In this document: positions 14,001-21,788 of the stretch, in pieces
Position numbering within the stretch: position 1 is the first letter of the stretch
Layout: the number at the start of each line of letters is the position of its first letter
Assembly: GCA_022606425.2 (NCBI GenBank)
Contig: JAHDVF020000840.1
Location: 1,240,001-1,304,000, forward strand
Direction of reading: 5' to 3'
Source: Lepidostoma basale
Taxonomy: Eukaryota > Arthropoda > Insecta > Trichoptera > Lepidostomatidae
DNA: 64,000 nt
Made by a program: the position numbers and the translations under genes
Notes under the pieces: model-generated
What the model saw: the letters and a program-made list of their open reading frames with translations, nothing else
What the model was told of the DNA's origin: nothing
Databases searched by the model: none

Positions 14001-14384
14001 AAAAACAAATTACAGAAGTGTTCTAAATTATTTTTGAATAAATATGATATAATATTGTAAAACTAAACTATTTATGCTCCTAATGGAGATGGTGTATAAA
14101 TATGATATACCTTTAGAAAGTGGTCGATCCTCCACACGGTTGGCATAGTTATCGGGGTTGAATGAGTACTCCTCAGCGCAGCCCCCGGATAGGGAGGTCA
14201 TAGAGGGCTGGTAGCAGCGAGGGCGCTCCCCGAAATCGGGCTGCGAGCACCAGGCGCAGGACTTGGTCTGTATGCATTCGTGGCAGGAGGTCTTGGCCAC
14301 GCACGGGTTCTGCACCGCTAGCTTCTCCGCTTGCTGAGCCGCGCACGCTCCAATCAGCAGCAACATCAAAGCCCAGCGAGACAT
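2058..14384 (-). CDS. mys: Integrin beta subunit, beta-PS type (5' two-thirds; continues beyond left edge)
   Basis: Cell-surface adhesion receptor subunit that pairs with an alpha integrin and binds matrix ligands. Exons on the minus strand, all with AG and GT borders and consistent phase: 14111-14384 (coding part), 13189-13344, 12057-12285, then either 11290-11374 or 10074-10158, then 6258-6428, 5453-5563, 4047-4199, 3813-3932, 2733-2900 and 2058-2297. They give about 569 residues. Order: signal peptide (about 1-17), cysteine-rich PSI domain, hybrid start ([14 protein letters not shown]), beta-I domain with the metal-site motif DLSKS (168-172) and adjacent acidic DD, the [13 protein letters not shown] block, [16 protein letters not shown], and VGIN near the end of the hybrid domain. 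The first EGF-like cysteines ([19 protein letters not shown]) follow. The similarity to Drosophila beta-PS is recognised from memory and was not computed. The remaining EGF repeats, beta-tail, membrane segment and cytoplasmic tail should lie to the left of position 1. Confidence 0.93.
2298..2732 (-). other. mys: Integrin intron with FB5-like repeat remnant
   Basis: The intron between the exons ending at 2733 and starting at 2297. Positions 2395-2660 contain an FB5 fold-back remnant (atgaatcaaaatac, cttttgagtttatttttcta, acacctacatcaccaggaaa, ending with gtggaaaaaac). Nothing else is recognised. Confidence 0.5.
2945..3415 (+). mobile_element. Jockey-like E LINE, 3' end (reverse transcriptase C-terminus)
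   Basis: Plus-strand translation gives [20 protein letters not shown] followed by [11 protein letters not shown], a typical C-terminal block of jockey-like reverse transcriptases. A further frame contains [16 protein letters not shown]. An in-frame stop and a frame change show that it is dead. The element ends in the 3' tail gtccaagtccaagtc. A second copy of the same 3' end lies on the minus strand at 38352-38530. It is an antisense insertion in an integrin intron. Confidence 0.8.
3661..3770. repeat. Interspersed repeat fragment
   Basis: A short GC-richer segment (gtcatcatcagtctg, then gtccactcctggacgtaggcc) resembles the 3' untranslated part of insect retroelement families with a repeated catcat word followed by a ccactgctggacataggcc-type box. 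The assignment is from memory and weak. No coding potential is visible. Confidence 0.4.
4270..4400 (+). mobile_element. Jockey-like LINE C-terminal scrap
   Basis: Plus-strand translation reads [20 protein letters not shown], matching the end-of-polymerase motif of jockey-like elements (AWNNLPSHLRYINDP at 15985). The piece is short and 5'-truncated, and sits antisense in an integrin intron. Confidence 0.6.
4401..4759. other. Intronic sequence, nothing recognised
   Basis: AT-rich integrin intron sequence. An open frame of about 99 codons on the plus strand has no recognisable similarity and the composition of non-coding DNA. Confidence 0.4.
4772..5373 (-). mobile_element. LINE-A copy, 5'-truncated, with 12-bp target duplication
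   Basis: The minus strand encodes the C-terminal part of the LINE-A polymerase ([15 protein letters not shown], [14 protein letters not shown], then a [13 protein letters not shown] end) with frameshifts. It ends in a CTAA-type tail reading agttagtt on the minus strand. An exact 12-base direct repeat, aaattcttttaa, flanks it at 4760-4771 and 5374-5385, which fixes the borders and shows insertion by target-primed reverse transcription. Confidence 0.85.
5564..6257 (-). other. mys: Integrin intron, AT-rich, no clear element
   Basis: Intron between the exon starting at 5563 and the exon ending at 6258. Positions 5618-5740 contain a weak interspersed-repeat-like segment (gagactcgacaaattctg, gatgaaattttcactg), comparable to the interior of the repeat at 33203-33646. 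No gene is seen. Confidence 0.4.
6429..8430 (-). other. mys: Integrin intron (first part): decayed repeats
   Basis: AT-rich intron. At 6930-7020 there is a fold-back-like scrap (gaccggtttcaccagctttgatgcc, with a partly complementary gccagaagatggcacc just after). At 7355-7575 there is an FB5 copy (gtaaaaccttcaaaacac, ctcaaaagtgtaaaaaa). The remainder shows nothing recognisable. Confidence 0.5.
7355..7575. mobile_element. FB5 fold-back element copy
   Basis: Outer arms carry aattagaacattgtattttc on the left and gtgttccgattcataaaa on the right, which are roughly inverse complements. Internal marks shared with other FB5 copies are the gatgataaaggtgtaaaacc box and ctcaaaagtg. Related copies are at 2395-2660, 10855-10965, 14790-14875 and 18184-18835. 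Confidence 0.55.
8430..8540. mobile_element. FB1 fold-back element, left arm only
   Basis: Contains the FB1 arm: tgaaaatatctgctttctag, gtttaattatattttatgtg, atgacatgtttcacctg, ctaaggcaattgataatg. The opposite arm is missing or decayed. Confidence 0.6.
8745..8805 (+). mobile_element. SINE-T 3' tail fragment
   Basis: Contains atttggctcacgctgtaatg and the end caacaaaataataataataa, the 3' end of the tRNA-derived SINE seen complete at 60430-60680. Confidence 0.6.
8806..9555. other. AT-rich integrin intron, nothing recognised
   Basis: No open frame or repeat family was recognised in this stretch. Confidence 0.4.
9556..9797. mobile_element. FB2 fold-back element with about 110-bp inverted arms
   Basis: The left arm reads attaactgtttaatttgaaa, then aacagctgttttgccaacca and gttggcatcatcagg. 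The right arm is its inverse complement, ending ttcaaattaaacagttaat. The loop between the arms is about 25 bases. No transposase is encoded. Copies occur at 36293-36493 and, inside Khc, at 51056-51285. Confidence 0.8.
9832..10010 (+). mobile_element. SINE-T copy (tRNA-derived)
   Basis: Begins gacgaccttcgtggcagagtg (box-A region) and continues ccgaaggtcctgg, then the body caattaccc-type words tctttggtctggtgtagaat, cacgtgacaata and agattagctacctatca, ending in aatttggctcacgctg. The B-box region is decayed, so it is not a functional tRNA. Confidence 0.8.
10074..10158 (-). CDS. mys: Integrin alternative exon, proximal version (specificity-determining loop)
   Basis: An 85-nt exon with acceptor TATGTAG and donor GTAAGT. 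It encodes [18 protein letters not shown] followed by [10 protein letters not shown]. It differs from the distal version at about nine of 28 positions, including charge changes around the cysteine pair, but keeps the PYGYRN core and both cysteines. It lies 1.1 kb downstream of its twin in transcription order. Drosophila myospheroid is known to have two alternative versions of the equivalent exon. Confidence 0.9.
10159..11289 (-). other. mys: Spacer between the two alternative integrin exons
   Basis: An 1131-bp stretch between the twin exons. It is AT-rich, with an FB5 fragment at 10855-10965 (gatggagatgtaaaactttc, aactcaaaagtgg). Immediately downstream of the distal exon in transcription order (11200-11275) is a purine-rich run on the plus strand (gaggaggaggagggcggggg), that is, a pyrimidine-rich run in the RNA. 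It could bind splicing regulators that separate the two exons; this is inference. Confidence 0.5.
11290..11374 (-). CDS. mys: Integrin alternative exon, distal version (specificity-determining loop)
   Basis: An 85-nt exon, acceptor TTCTTCAG, donor GTAAGT. It encodes [18 protein letters not shown] followed by [10 protein letters not shown]. It is the same length and phase as the exon at 10074-10158 and encodes the same 28-residue segment with different residues, so only one of the two can be used per mRNA without shifting the frame. By comparison with vertebrate beta-3 integrin, this segment contains the disulphide-bounded specificity-determining loop of the beta-I domain. Confidence 0.9.
11375..12056 (-). 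other. mys: Integrin intron, AT-rich, no element recognised
   Basis: Intron between the MIDAS exon and the distal alternative exon. No open frame or known repeat seen. Confidence 0.4.
12057..12285 (-). CDS. mys: Integrin exon with MIDAS metal-site motif
   Basis: A 229-nt exon between a TTCCAG acceptor and a GTAAGT donor. It encodes [18 protein letters not shown] and then [19 protein letters not shown]. The DxSxS motif is the metal-ion-dependent adhesion site of the beta-I domain, and the acidic pair just after it corresponds to the adjacent metal site. An N-glycosylation sequon is present in MRNITSNF. The exon ends two bases into a codon that is completed by whichever version of the next exon is used, giving Lys or Asn. 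Confidence 0.93.
12697..13146 (+). mobile_element. SINE-T copy interrupted by a LINE fragment
   Basis: The SINE head (ggcctttgtggcggagtggc, ggattcgattcccggcg) runs to cctttggtct near 12809. It resumes at about 13075 with tttggtttggtagaattcac and ends at atgtcatgagaatag. The 265-bp insert is a separate LINE piece. The whole lies antisense in an integrin intron. Confidence 0.8.
12810..13074 (+). mobile_element. RTE-like LINE 3' fragment inside SINE-T
   Basis: The plus strand reads [20 protein letters not shown] followed by [20 protein letters not shown], then [12 protein letters not shown] and a stop. It is the basic C-terminal tail of an RTE-like polymerase, with a ctaactaa end. Imperfect direct repeats (tttggtct and tttggttt) at both borders are the likely target duplication. 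Confidence 0.75.
13189..13344 (-). CDS. mys: Integrin exon with Ser-Gly-Ala repeat insert
   Basis: A 156-nt exon. It carries the junction into the hybrid domain ([15 protein letters not shown]). Before that it has a low-complexity segment, residues about 102-117, built of SGSA units: three almost identical 12-nt DNA units (agtgccagcggg type) followed by a Trp-Gly-Glu-rich linker. The DNA repetition suggests expansion by replication slippage. The borders (TTTTCAG acceptor, GTATGT donor) are good. Confidence 0.9.
13345..14110 (-). other. mys: Integrin intron with FB6 fold-back
   Basis: AT-rich intron containing an FB6 inverted-repeat element at about 13825-14030. A further fragment at 13600-13690 carries a gttgagggaaccggtttcac word typical of fold-back arms. 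Confidence 0.5.
13825..14030. mobile_element. FB6 fold-back element
   Basis: The left arm (agaacacttttggaatttg, ttcactcattccggagcttc, gtcaggattac) is matched by a right arm (accctgatgaagctctgg, gaaacaaaaccggttgg, caaattacagaagtgttct) in inverse orientation. There is no coding content. About 200 bp in all. Confidence 0.6.
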
Positions 14385-14390
14385 CTTCGC
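14111..14390 (-). CDS. mys: Integrin exon with start codon, signal peptide and PSI domain
   Basis: The exon begins after a TTCCAG acceptor, with only six untranslated bases before ATG (14382-14384), so the transcript must have at least one upstream non-coding exon. The first residues, [17 protein letters not shown], form a classical signal peptide. The cysteine spacing that follows ([34 protein letters not shown]) is that of a PSI domain. The exon ends one base into a glycine codon, at a GTATAT donor. Confidence 0.92.
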
Positions 14391-15060
14391 CTGGAAATAA
14401 TTGAAATATAAATTTCATTTCTATTTTAATACAATGAAAATCTGAAAATGCACTGAATCAAAACAATGGACTGAGGAATTCAGGCTTAATTAACTTTTAA
14501 CTTCAATAAGACATGTGACCATTTTAAATTGGCTGAACGGCAAAAAGGGAAAATATTTCATATAGACCAGCTGACTGCTGAGACAGATGGAAAAACCAAC
14601 GCACAAATTATATTATTTATAATTAAGATTATATCATAAATAAAATTAAAAAAGGATCCCTGAAATGGTTTGAACATATAGAATGGATAACTGCCATTAT
14701 TGTTTATAAATTTAAAGCTACTTCTATAATTTTAGATAAACTTAAGGCCTAAGGTGAAATCCCATAATGACAATTTTTTATGAAATAAATAAAACTTTCC
14801 TAAGCATGTCGAGAAAAATAAACTCAAAAGTGGACAAAACAGTGTTTTAATTCATAAAAATTCTACTTCTTTAAATATAATTTTTTTTTTGCTTATTTAT
14901 TTAGTTATAAAAACTTACATATTTCTTACAACTAGTATATGACATTTTTAATACATAATAGTTAGATGTATAATGAAAACAAATTTAAAAAAAAGCAAAT
15001 AGGCGCAAAACACACAAAGAAGTAATTTAACAACAAAAAAAGATTAATCAACTAAAAACT
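14391..15060 (-). other. mys: Upstream integrin intron, decayed repeats
   Basis: AT-rich. At 14632-14692 the plus strand has a LINE-A scrap reading KIKKGSLKWFEHIEW. At 14790-14875 there is an FB5 fragment (gagaaaaataaactcaaaag). Nothing else was recognised. Confidence 0.5.
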
Positions 15061-15065
15061 TTAAA

Positions 15066-15400
15066 ATGTGACCGGACTCACACTATACATTGGTTGCGGA
15101 ATTTGTGAACATTATCTGAGTTCTTCATGACTTGCGACAAGTTATTAAAGTCTTTCAAACCCTTGTAAAAAAATCTTGTTTCAGAACCCCATGATAATGT
15201 TCTATTAATTCTAAAATTTGTTTTGTTTCTCGTTGGGTAACCATGAATTTCATAATTGTAAGCAACCTGGTCACACAAATATTTTGGTAGAAGCCCACCC
15301 CTCAATTTGTAACCAAAAATAAGTGTATTTAAGGTGACCCTCTGTCTAATTGATAACATCTTCAAATCTTGGATTTGATTGTTTATTCAAACATATCTGT
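15066..15400 (-). mobile_element. Jockey/CR1-like LINE, reverse transcriptase C-terminus
   Basis: A 95-codon open frame on the minus strand reads MLSIRQRVTLNTLIFGYKLR, then GGLLPKYLC and later FFYKGLKDFNNLSQVM. This is the thumb-to-C-terminus region of jockey/CR1-type polymerases. The ORF ends naturally, and the rest of the element is absent (5'-truncated). Confidence 0.65.
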
Positions 15401-15781
15401 CCTTTCTGACCCCCATCAACTAATACAATAATGATTGAACTGACTAAATTTTAAATCAAAGAACACTCGACAATATTTTATAAAAAAAAAATTATAAACC
15501 GTACCTTTGATTTATGTACAAAAAGAAAATATGACCAATTTGCCAAAGGTGGTATAACAACTGATTTTAACTCAACTTGTTTTGATAAAGCAAAAAATAA
15601 TAATTCAGAGTTAAATAAATTGCAGCTGACTTTAAGGAAATGTTTATCAAATTAGATAAGAATAATCTTGAACCCTTTAAATGAATTAATCATCATACAG
15701 GAAGGAAGACTATTCATTTTTGATAACAATTAATGGATATAGATAGTAAGAATTTAATTTTAAAAATTCTCAGTAGCTCAT
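15401..15781. other. AT-rich sequence, nothing recognised
   Basis: No gene or repeat family identified. Confidence 0.35.
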
Positions 15782-16270
15782 TAATTATTTTGTTGAATCC
15801 CTCTTTACAACATTACAGCATGTGCCAAATGGATGTAAAGAGCATAGCTATAATACAAGGAAATCCCCACTTCGCTCGGTGAACTCCTCGGCAATAGGAA
15901 GACTAGTTGAGCCAAAGCGTTGCCCTAGTACAAATTTCGGGGATTGAGCGTTTGCGGTAGCCGGTCCATCAGCTTGGAACAATCTTCCTTCACACCTCAG
16001 ATACATAAACGATCCGACAGACTTTAGATCTAAGCTGAAAACCCATCTTTTTCATATTTCATACCCAATTTAAAACTTGCATATTTTGTTCTATTATACT
16101 TTCTAATCGATCGTGAATATCAATCACATTTAGATTTAAAACACATCTTAATGCGCCCTTGAGGTGATTACATCACAAAAACGGCGCTTTAAAAGTTAGC
16201 ATATTATTATTATTGATTCTCGTGACATGTGATAGGTAGCTAATCTATCGCCATTTTATTGTCTATCCAT
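15782..16270 (-). mobile_element. SINE-T copy (minus) split by a jockey-like D LINE
   Basis: The SINE tail (attattttgttgaatccctc, catgtgccaaatgg) runs to about 15842. Its body resumes at about 16206 with gattctcgtgacatgtgat and ctaatctatcgccatttta. The head of the SINE is missing. Confidence 0.7.
15843..16205 (+). mobile_element. Jockey-like D LINE, 3' end, inserted in SINE-T
   Basis: Translation contains RLVEPKRCPSTNFGD, then AFAVAGPSAWNNLPSHLR and INDPTDFRSKLKTHLF, the canonical C-terminus of jockey-like polymerases. It is followed by a 3'UTR word gcgcccttgaggtgattac and a TTATTATTATT tail. A second copy is split across 21789-21936 and 22465-22538. Confidence 0.75.
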
Positions 16271-16770
16271 TTTATTGTCTATCCATAATTTAGTAACGCT
16301 TTCCGTAAGCGGGTGAATGTAATGTATTCCAAGAGACTCTTTTATATTTATCTACATATATTATAAGTTTATTATTCTTTTTTTGGAGGTGGTTTAAGAA
16401 ACAGACTGATTAGCGTTAGATTCATGTGCTGTGGGTTCAATCCTGAGAACATTCTGGGTTCTTTATAATAAAAATCATTTCCTCTCACATTGGAGATTAT
16501 AATTACAAAACTCAATCACGCAATCGATACAATATATCACACATCCCTTAAGATAATAAAATTCCTTAAGGGGGGCAAGGAAGGTGCCGCCACATGTGGT
16601 GTTACTACACCCGGAGTCCCTGGAAACGACATAAAGTTGGCCAGACTTTTCACCACAATGGCAAGAGAAAGATGAGACATGGACACTTTTTAGCCCCAAC
16701 CCTGCAATATATAAAGTTTTCTTGCATTGATACGAAGAAGAAAAGAAGGAAATAAAAAATCGGTCACGCA
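16271..16770. other. Intergenic or 5'-intron sequence, nothing recognised
   Basis: AT-rich. An open frame of about 109 codons on the minus strand at 16475-16804 has no similarity I recognise. Confidence 0.35.
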
Positions 16771-16774
16771 AAGA

Positions 16775-16916
16775 GTCTGAGATATCGATGTGCTTGCATA
16801 ACACGACGTATGAGTGTTGAGGAATCGAAAGATGTTTATCAGGAAATAACAGTGTGGATGTTCATTCTTTCTGCCTACCCCTTCGGAGAGACGGCGTGAT
16901 GGTTAGTTAGTTATAT
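16775..16916 (+). mobile_element. LINE-A 3' end fragment
   Basis: The plus strand reads CITRRMSVEESKDVYQ and then [12 protein letters not shown] with a stop, ending ggttagttagtt. It is the extreme C-terminus and tail of LINE-A. Confidence 0.75.
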
Positions 16917-17149
16917 ATTCTAATTTTCTATTACCATAAATGTACGCGACGTAAAGTTTCGTAGAATGAGGGAATTCCATCATCGGTGACGAATATATTC
17001 ATAATTACTAATTGTATAATATTGTTCTTGAAAAGCTTACGTCAAAATTGTAAACCAGATAAAGCCGACGTTAAAAATAATGCAATTAAAAACATGAAGA
17101 GAAAAAACTATCAGACATATAAAACAAATTTGATCTGAGATTCAGTTCA

Positions 17150-17600
17150 TCACGCTATAATCCCCGACGACTATAGTCAAATAAGATCCTTAATTGGTCC
17201 AAAGTGATATTGCTTATTTTAAAAAAATGCAATTGCAAATTGATAAAAAGTAACTATTATTTATGTGCTGATGTTGTTTTTAAATAGGTCAAACGGGCAG
17301 TGTCATAGTTTGAGTTCATTCCGAGATCGCATTTCGCCGACACTCCGCGGCGAAGTAAATCTAAGGAAAATCCTCCGTGTTGGGTACAACGTAGGTGGTA
17401 TTTTTATAAGTAGTTTTCGCCGACATGAGTTTCGGGCGAGATTAGTTTGACGGGGCGGCAAATCGCACTACTCGGAGCGACACAGTTTGTCTGTCGTATG
17501 CGGGGATCGATAGGAACAAGAACTAGAAAATAAATGGACTATTCCACCGCCATTTCCCTGGCCCCACGCTGTTCCCATGCGCTTCAAGAGACGATGCGCG
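17150..17600. other. Unique GC-richer stretch, possible regulatory region
   Basis: Unlike its surroundings, this stretch is not AT-rich and matches no repeat seen elsewhere in the window. The minus strand has a TATAAAAAT box at 17398-17406. I see no coding frame and no clear initiator. It might be an enhancer or promoter within the long integrin 5' intron, but the evidence is only composition. Confidence 0.2.
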
Positions 17601-17719
17601 TAAAATGAAAATTTAATGAATATAATCCAATAAATTTTTGAATATGGGTCAAATCATATAGCGTAAAAAACGGGTTTTAAAACATGAACTACATGTTAGA
17701 AATAATAATTGAAAATGTA

Positions 17720-18175
17720 TTTATTGTTTCTTGAACAATGATGTAAAACTACATATTACTTATAATATAATAATTAATAAGAATTGGTATGGGAAACAGA
17801 CTGATTGTTTTTAGATTCATGTGGTGTAGGTTCGATTTTTTTGATAATGCCTTAGAAGACATCTACTTGGAAATCGAAACATTTGATAATGCCTTCTTCT
17901 TCTTTCTGTGTCCTGTCAGGTCTCCCTATCACCCTTGAGTAGGCCTCCCTGTCCTGGGCAACTCGGAACAGCTCCTCCATGGTCCTCAGCCCTGTCCACT
18001 CTCGGATGTTCCTCAGCCAGGAAACCTGCCTTCTCCCAACACTTCGTCGACCCTCAATCTTACCCTTTAAGATCAGATGTAACAGTGCGTAAATGCCTTA
18101 GAAAGGCGAAACACGTCATTCATATAAATTATAATAAAACTTCTAGAAAACGGACGTTTTCATTCGTATAAATTA
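17720..18175. mobile_element. FB1 fold-back element split by a LINE fragment
   Basis: The left side begins attgtttcttgaacaatgatg; the central part contains catttgataatgcctt. The right arm resumes aatgccttagaaaggcgaaa, then acttctagaaaacggacg. An 8-bp duplication (aatgcctt) flanks the insert at 17888-17895 and 18092-18099. Confidence 0.75.
17896..18091 (-). mobile_element. RTE-like LINE C-terminal fragment inside FB1
   Basis: The minus strand encodes an arginine-rich polymerase tail: GRRSVGRRQVSWLRNIREW-like, then ELFRVAQDREAYSRV-like and a run of lysine and glutamate codons (agaaagaagaag). It is related to the LINE at 39000-39415. The exact borders are given by the aatgcctt duplication. Confidence 0.7.
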
Positions 18176-18183
18176 AAAATGTT

Positions 18184-18835
18184 TTGAAGTCTATTTCTTC
18201 CACTTTTGAGTTTTTCTCAACATGTTTCGAAAGTTTTACACCTTCATCATTGAGAGAATGATTGTTAATATCGTTATATCGATTTTTGATTAATTAAAAC
18301 ACTGTTTTTTCCACTTCAAATTTATTTTTCTCAACACGTTTCCAAAGTTTTGCACCTTCATCATAGAGAAAACGATAGTTTATATACTGAAGATGAAGGC
18401 ATAAAACATTCGAAAAACCTTTTTGCCCTGATAGATTTCTCCGACAGCGACAGGACTGATTGTTTTACCTACCGGCCACCAGAACCAATCTGCCTCTGGT
18501 GACACCGGTGTGAAGAGCAATTAGTCTGCTGAACGCGGTCTCCTCGGAGATCGACGTCTTTCATTTAGTGAAGATACGTTCAGGAGACAAATACTCTTTG
18601 ACTTTAGAAATTATCTTGTCTTCCTAATGTCGAACCATCTCTAATGCGTTTCTGGTACTATGTTGTATTTTTATAATATTTTATCTGTACTCAATAGATG
18701 CCTTAAACATTTTCCTGTTTGTAATGTCTTTTGAATTAATAAACTAATTTGATTTGATTTGAAACACGTTGAGAAAAATAAACTCTAAAGTAGAAAGAAC
18801 GGTGTTTTAATTCATCAAACAAAAAAATACGTTAA
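18184..18835. mobile_element. FB5 elements, tandem, interrupted by LINE-C
   Basis: Two consecutive units carry cttttgagtttttctcaaca and aagttttacaccttcatcat. Then a right arm begins (gatgaaggcataaaacattc), is broken after cgaaaaac, and resumes at about 18763 as gaaacacgttgagaaaaata, aactctaaagtag. The interruption is a LINE-C copy. Confidence 0.65.
18425..18762 (+). mobile_element. LINE-C 3' end, inserted in FB5
   Basis: Shares with 21937-22464 the polymerase C-terminus (translated cacagactgattgttttacc region, then NLPLVTPV-type and EIDVFH-type residues with frameshifts) and the same 3'UTR ending aaactaatttgatttgattt. 5'-truncated. Confidence 0.8.
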
Positions 18836-19058
18836 CAATGTAAATGGAGTAAGGAGTCGAGGTAGACCGAGGAAAACATGGCATGACCAAATTAATCAAA
18901 TATTAAAAGTTGGTCAAGTGAGAAGCCGGAAGAATCGACGTTTGTGTATGACTCGATGTATGAATGTGGAGGAAGCTAGAGAGGTGTGCCAGGATAGAGT
19001 AGTGTGGCGGTCCATTCTCTCTGCCTACCCCTGCGGGGAAACGGCGTGTTGTTGTTAA
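18833..19058 (+). mobile_element. LINE-A 3' end fragment
   Basis: Plus strand: [20 protein letters not shown] followed by QINQILKVGQVRSRKNR, then [16 protein letters not shown] and ILSAYPCGETAC. 5'-truncated, and without long stretches of decay. Confidence 0.85.
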
Positions 19059-19580
19059 CAAAAAACGTTATTATATAATTCTACTGTATTAACGCTTTAA
19101 ATTTATCAAAAATTAAATATGTTTTTATACGGTCATAAAAATCATTTCCATTTAATCGGTGAGACAGCATCTACAGCGCGGATATGACAACATAAATTTG
19201 GTCATAGTGCTACGCGTTCCAGCGTTCTCAGAAAGTGACTCACGGGTGACGATAAACTTTAGCCGCAAACACTCTCAAGATAAAGACATGGAAACCCGCA
19301 ATCACAGCAAAGAGGGATACACCCAATCATTTCAAAACGATATAACATATTTGAAAGTTATGAAACCATGCTTACGGATATTTTATATTGCAAAAAAAAA
19401 CAACGCTTTAAAAACTTGATACGCAGGGCTTATTTATAGAAAAGACAGAACGTTTTTATTTCCAAGTACATGCCCTCTTCGGCGGTTATAGCTTGTAACA
19501 TAACTTCCGCTAGAGATAATGTATTCCTGTCCGATAATTGAGGTGAGGCGTGACTTCATTTCATATTTTTAAGAAAATTT
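19059..19580. other. No feature recognised
   Basis: AT-rich sequence with an open frame of about 86 codons at 19159-19419 (plus) that has no recognised similarity. Confidence 0.35.
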
Positions 19581-19584
19581 ACAA

Positions 19585-19790
19585 ATTAAATATGGGATAA
19601 ATGCCGTAAAAATGAAATCACTAAGAATAATGTGCGGAAAACTGTATATAAAATAGAATTCCGAACGAAGAAGTAAGAAAGAAGTGTAAAAAATATGTGA
19701 AAACTGTAATGTATTGATGTCTGTAAGGAACGTAAAATCAAGTGGAATAAAATATCGTAAAGGAATGAACTTCTAGAAAGAAAATTCAAT
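19585..19790 (+). mobile_element. LINE-A decayed fragment
   Basis: The plus strand reads INAVKMKSLRIMCGKLYIK followed by a stop and an NSERRSKKE-like stretch, matching the [20 protein letters not shown] part of LINE-A. The rest is degraded. Confidence 0.6.
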
Positions 19791-19855
19791 TGACAACATT
19801 ACTATTTTGAATAATAATGAAATAAAACGATGTTTTTTCTATTAACTATTCTTCT

Positions 19856-20580
19856 TCTTCCTTATTGTAGACCTATGTGGTATGTTCTCCAGAGTGTTGC
19901 TCCTCCTGTGAGGTAGATTCCCAGCTGTCCTTCCATATTTTAGGAGGTCTTCCACGAGGACGAGTCCCATGAGGCTGATTATGCAATGCAATATAAGGGA
20001 GTCTGGTGGTGTCCATTCTTTGAAAATTACCGTACCAGTCCCTTTTTCGCTGTCTGCTCCATCTTATCTTATCCTCAACCTCACATATCTCTCTTATTCT
20101 GGTGTTCCTCGCGCGATCTCTCAGTGTCTTCATTTCGGAAGTTCTCAAAACATGTTTGGCCCTTACTGTGTCTGCCCTTGCTTCGACGCCATATGTTATT
20201 ATTGGTCTTAGCATGCTTTATAGATTCTCATCTTACTCTTAATGGCCATGTCTTTGTTTTTCCATATTGTGGATTTTAGAGCCCCAGAGATTGCAGCTGC
20301 CTTGTTTACTTGGTCGTGTATTTCTTCCTGCAGATCAGCTCTCCCCACCAGGTCTATGCCTAGATACTTAAAGGTCCTGACCTGTTATATGGGTTGATTT
20401 TCTATAACCAGGTTACATGTTTTGGAAAAGGTCATACATTTTATTTTTTCGATAGAGATCGTCATGTTGTATTTCTTACAGGCGTGATGTACGAGTCTCG
20501 TAGTCTTTTGTAGGTCATTATTGTTTTCAGCTATTATTATAGCATCGTCTGCATAACGTACCACATTAACTATTATTTTA
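19856..20580 (-). mobile_element. LINE-B reverse transcriptase, C-terminal half
   Basis: The minus strand, from 20580 downward, reads VRYADDAIIIAENN (the YADD catalytic box), then NMTISIEKIKCM, a TFKYLGIDLVGRADLQE segment, MAIKSKMRIYKACLRPIITY, then LRTSEMKTLRDRARNTR, GRPPKIWKDSW and a stop. There is one in-frame stop near position 20387. It is an RTE-type polymerase, 5'-truncated. Confidence 0.85.
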
Positions 20581-20582
20581 AA

Positions 20583-20880
20583 CAGTAAAACAGATTAACG
20601 CGTAAATAAAATTAAGAAAGAGTCACAAATATGGTTTGGACATGTTGAACGAATGGGTGGGGGTAGAATGGTTAAAAATATATAAATAAGTAGTGTGAAT
20701 GGAAAAGGAAAACGAGGAAATCCAAGGAAATCATTGCATGACCAAATTACCCAATTACTAAAAGGTGCCCGTGTTCGAAGTCGGAATAATCGTGTCACGG
20801 TGTATGAATGTAGAAGAGTTGCGAGAGTTATGTCAGGATAGAACACCGGGCGGCCCATCCTCTCTGCCCACAACAATCGA
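20583..20880 (+). mobile_element. LINE-A 3' fragment, decayed
   Basis: The plus strand contains IKKESQIWFGHVERMGGG, then MVKNI, NGKGKRGNPRKSLHDQI, and the mutated end of the polymerase. It abuts the end of the LINE-B copy in opposite orientation. Confidence 0.7.
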
Positions 20881-21099
20881 TATGCTTTTCTGTCAGTATA
20901 CATTTGGAGAATGTGTTAGTAAGAGTCACGCTGCGTTCATTTTATTTTAAAAGAGATTAAATCAAGTTAATCCTGCCCACACTAAGCCAACAAAACGACC
21001 AAAGTTTTTGCTGTGAACATATGCTGCTATCGAAGCTGTTTTGAAACTAAATGAAACGGTATAATTTTCGGGGCAAGTCGAGAATTGGAAACAAGAGAT

Positions 21100-21215
21100 T
21101 ACTATATAATCTGATGGAAGTTATTTTAAATAAAATAACTTTTTTTTAAAGAACTATTTCCACTTTTGACTTAATTTCGACAGCGACCGGTTTGATTGAA
21201 ATCAATATTGATAAA
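21100..21215. mobile_element. FB3 fold-back arm
   Basis: Contains tttccacttttgacttaatt and tcgacagcgaccggtttg, the left arm of the FB3 element at 31226-31418. Confidence 0.55.
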
Positions 21216-21608
21216 ATGGTTATTTAAAATTTTGTTTTTAATATAATGGATTCTAAATTGATTACAGCTGATATAACTATGTTTGAAAAAAAAAAGAATA
21301 TATTTATTCTTAGCGCCACTTAATTGAAATATATAATATTACATAATTACTTTAATATTGTTTTTAAAAATATTTGTTATCACCCCTGATCAGTATACGA
21401 GTATATAAATGTTTTCAAACATTTTAATATAGTAATGTCAGCTGTAGTCAATTTAAAATCCAATATACTTAAAAACAATATTGAAAATAACCCTAACTTA
21501 AATATTCATATTCAGGAAATTTGTTTTCGGAGCTTCAGATCAACGTTATGTGACACAAAATCTTAGATTCGTCTTCATACAGCAAAAAACTAAGTATATA
21601 TTTACATA
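21216..21608. other. AT-rich, nothing recognised
   Basis: A partial inverted similarity (aaaatccaatatacttaaaa versus taatggattctaaattgatt) hints at another degraded fold-back. No gene is seen. Confidence 0.3.
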
Positions 21609-21788
21609 CAGACGACCTTTGTGGCCGAGTGGTAAATGCTTGACTGCCACCCCGAAGATCCTGGGTTCGATTCCCGGCGATGGCAGTGTGATTGTCACAC
21701 TGTCTTTGGTCTGTTGCAGAATTCACGTGACAATAAAATGGCGATAGATTAGCTACCTATCACATGTCACGAGAATCAAAATGATAGC

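Noticed and set aside
19159..19419. 86-codon plus-strand frame
   Set aside because: No recognisable motif, AT-rich flanks and no splice context; probably chance.
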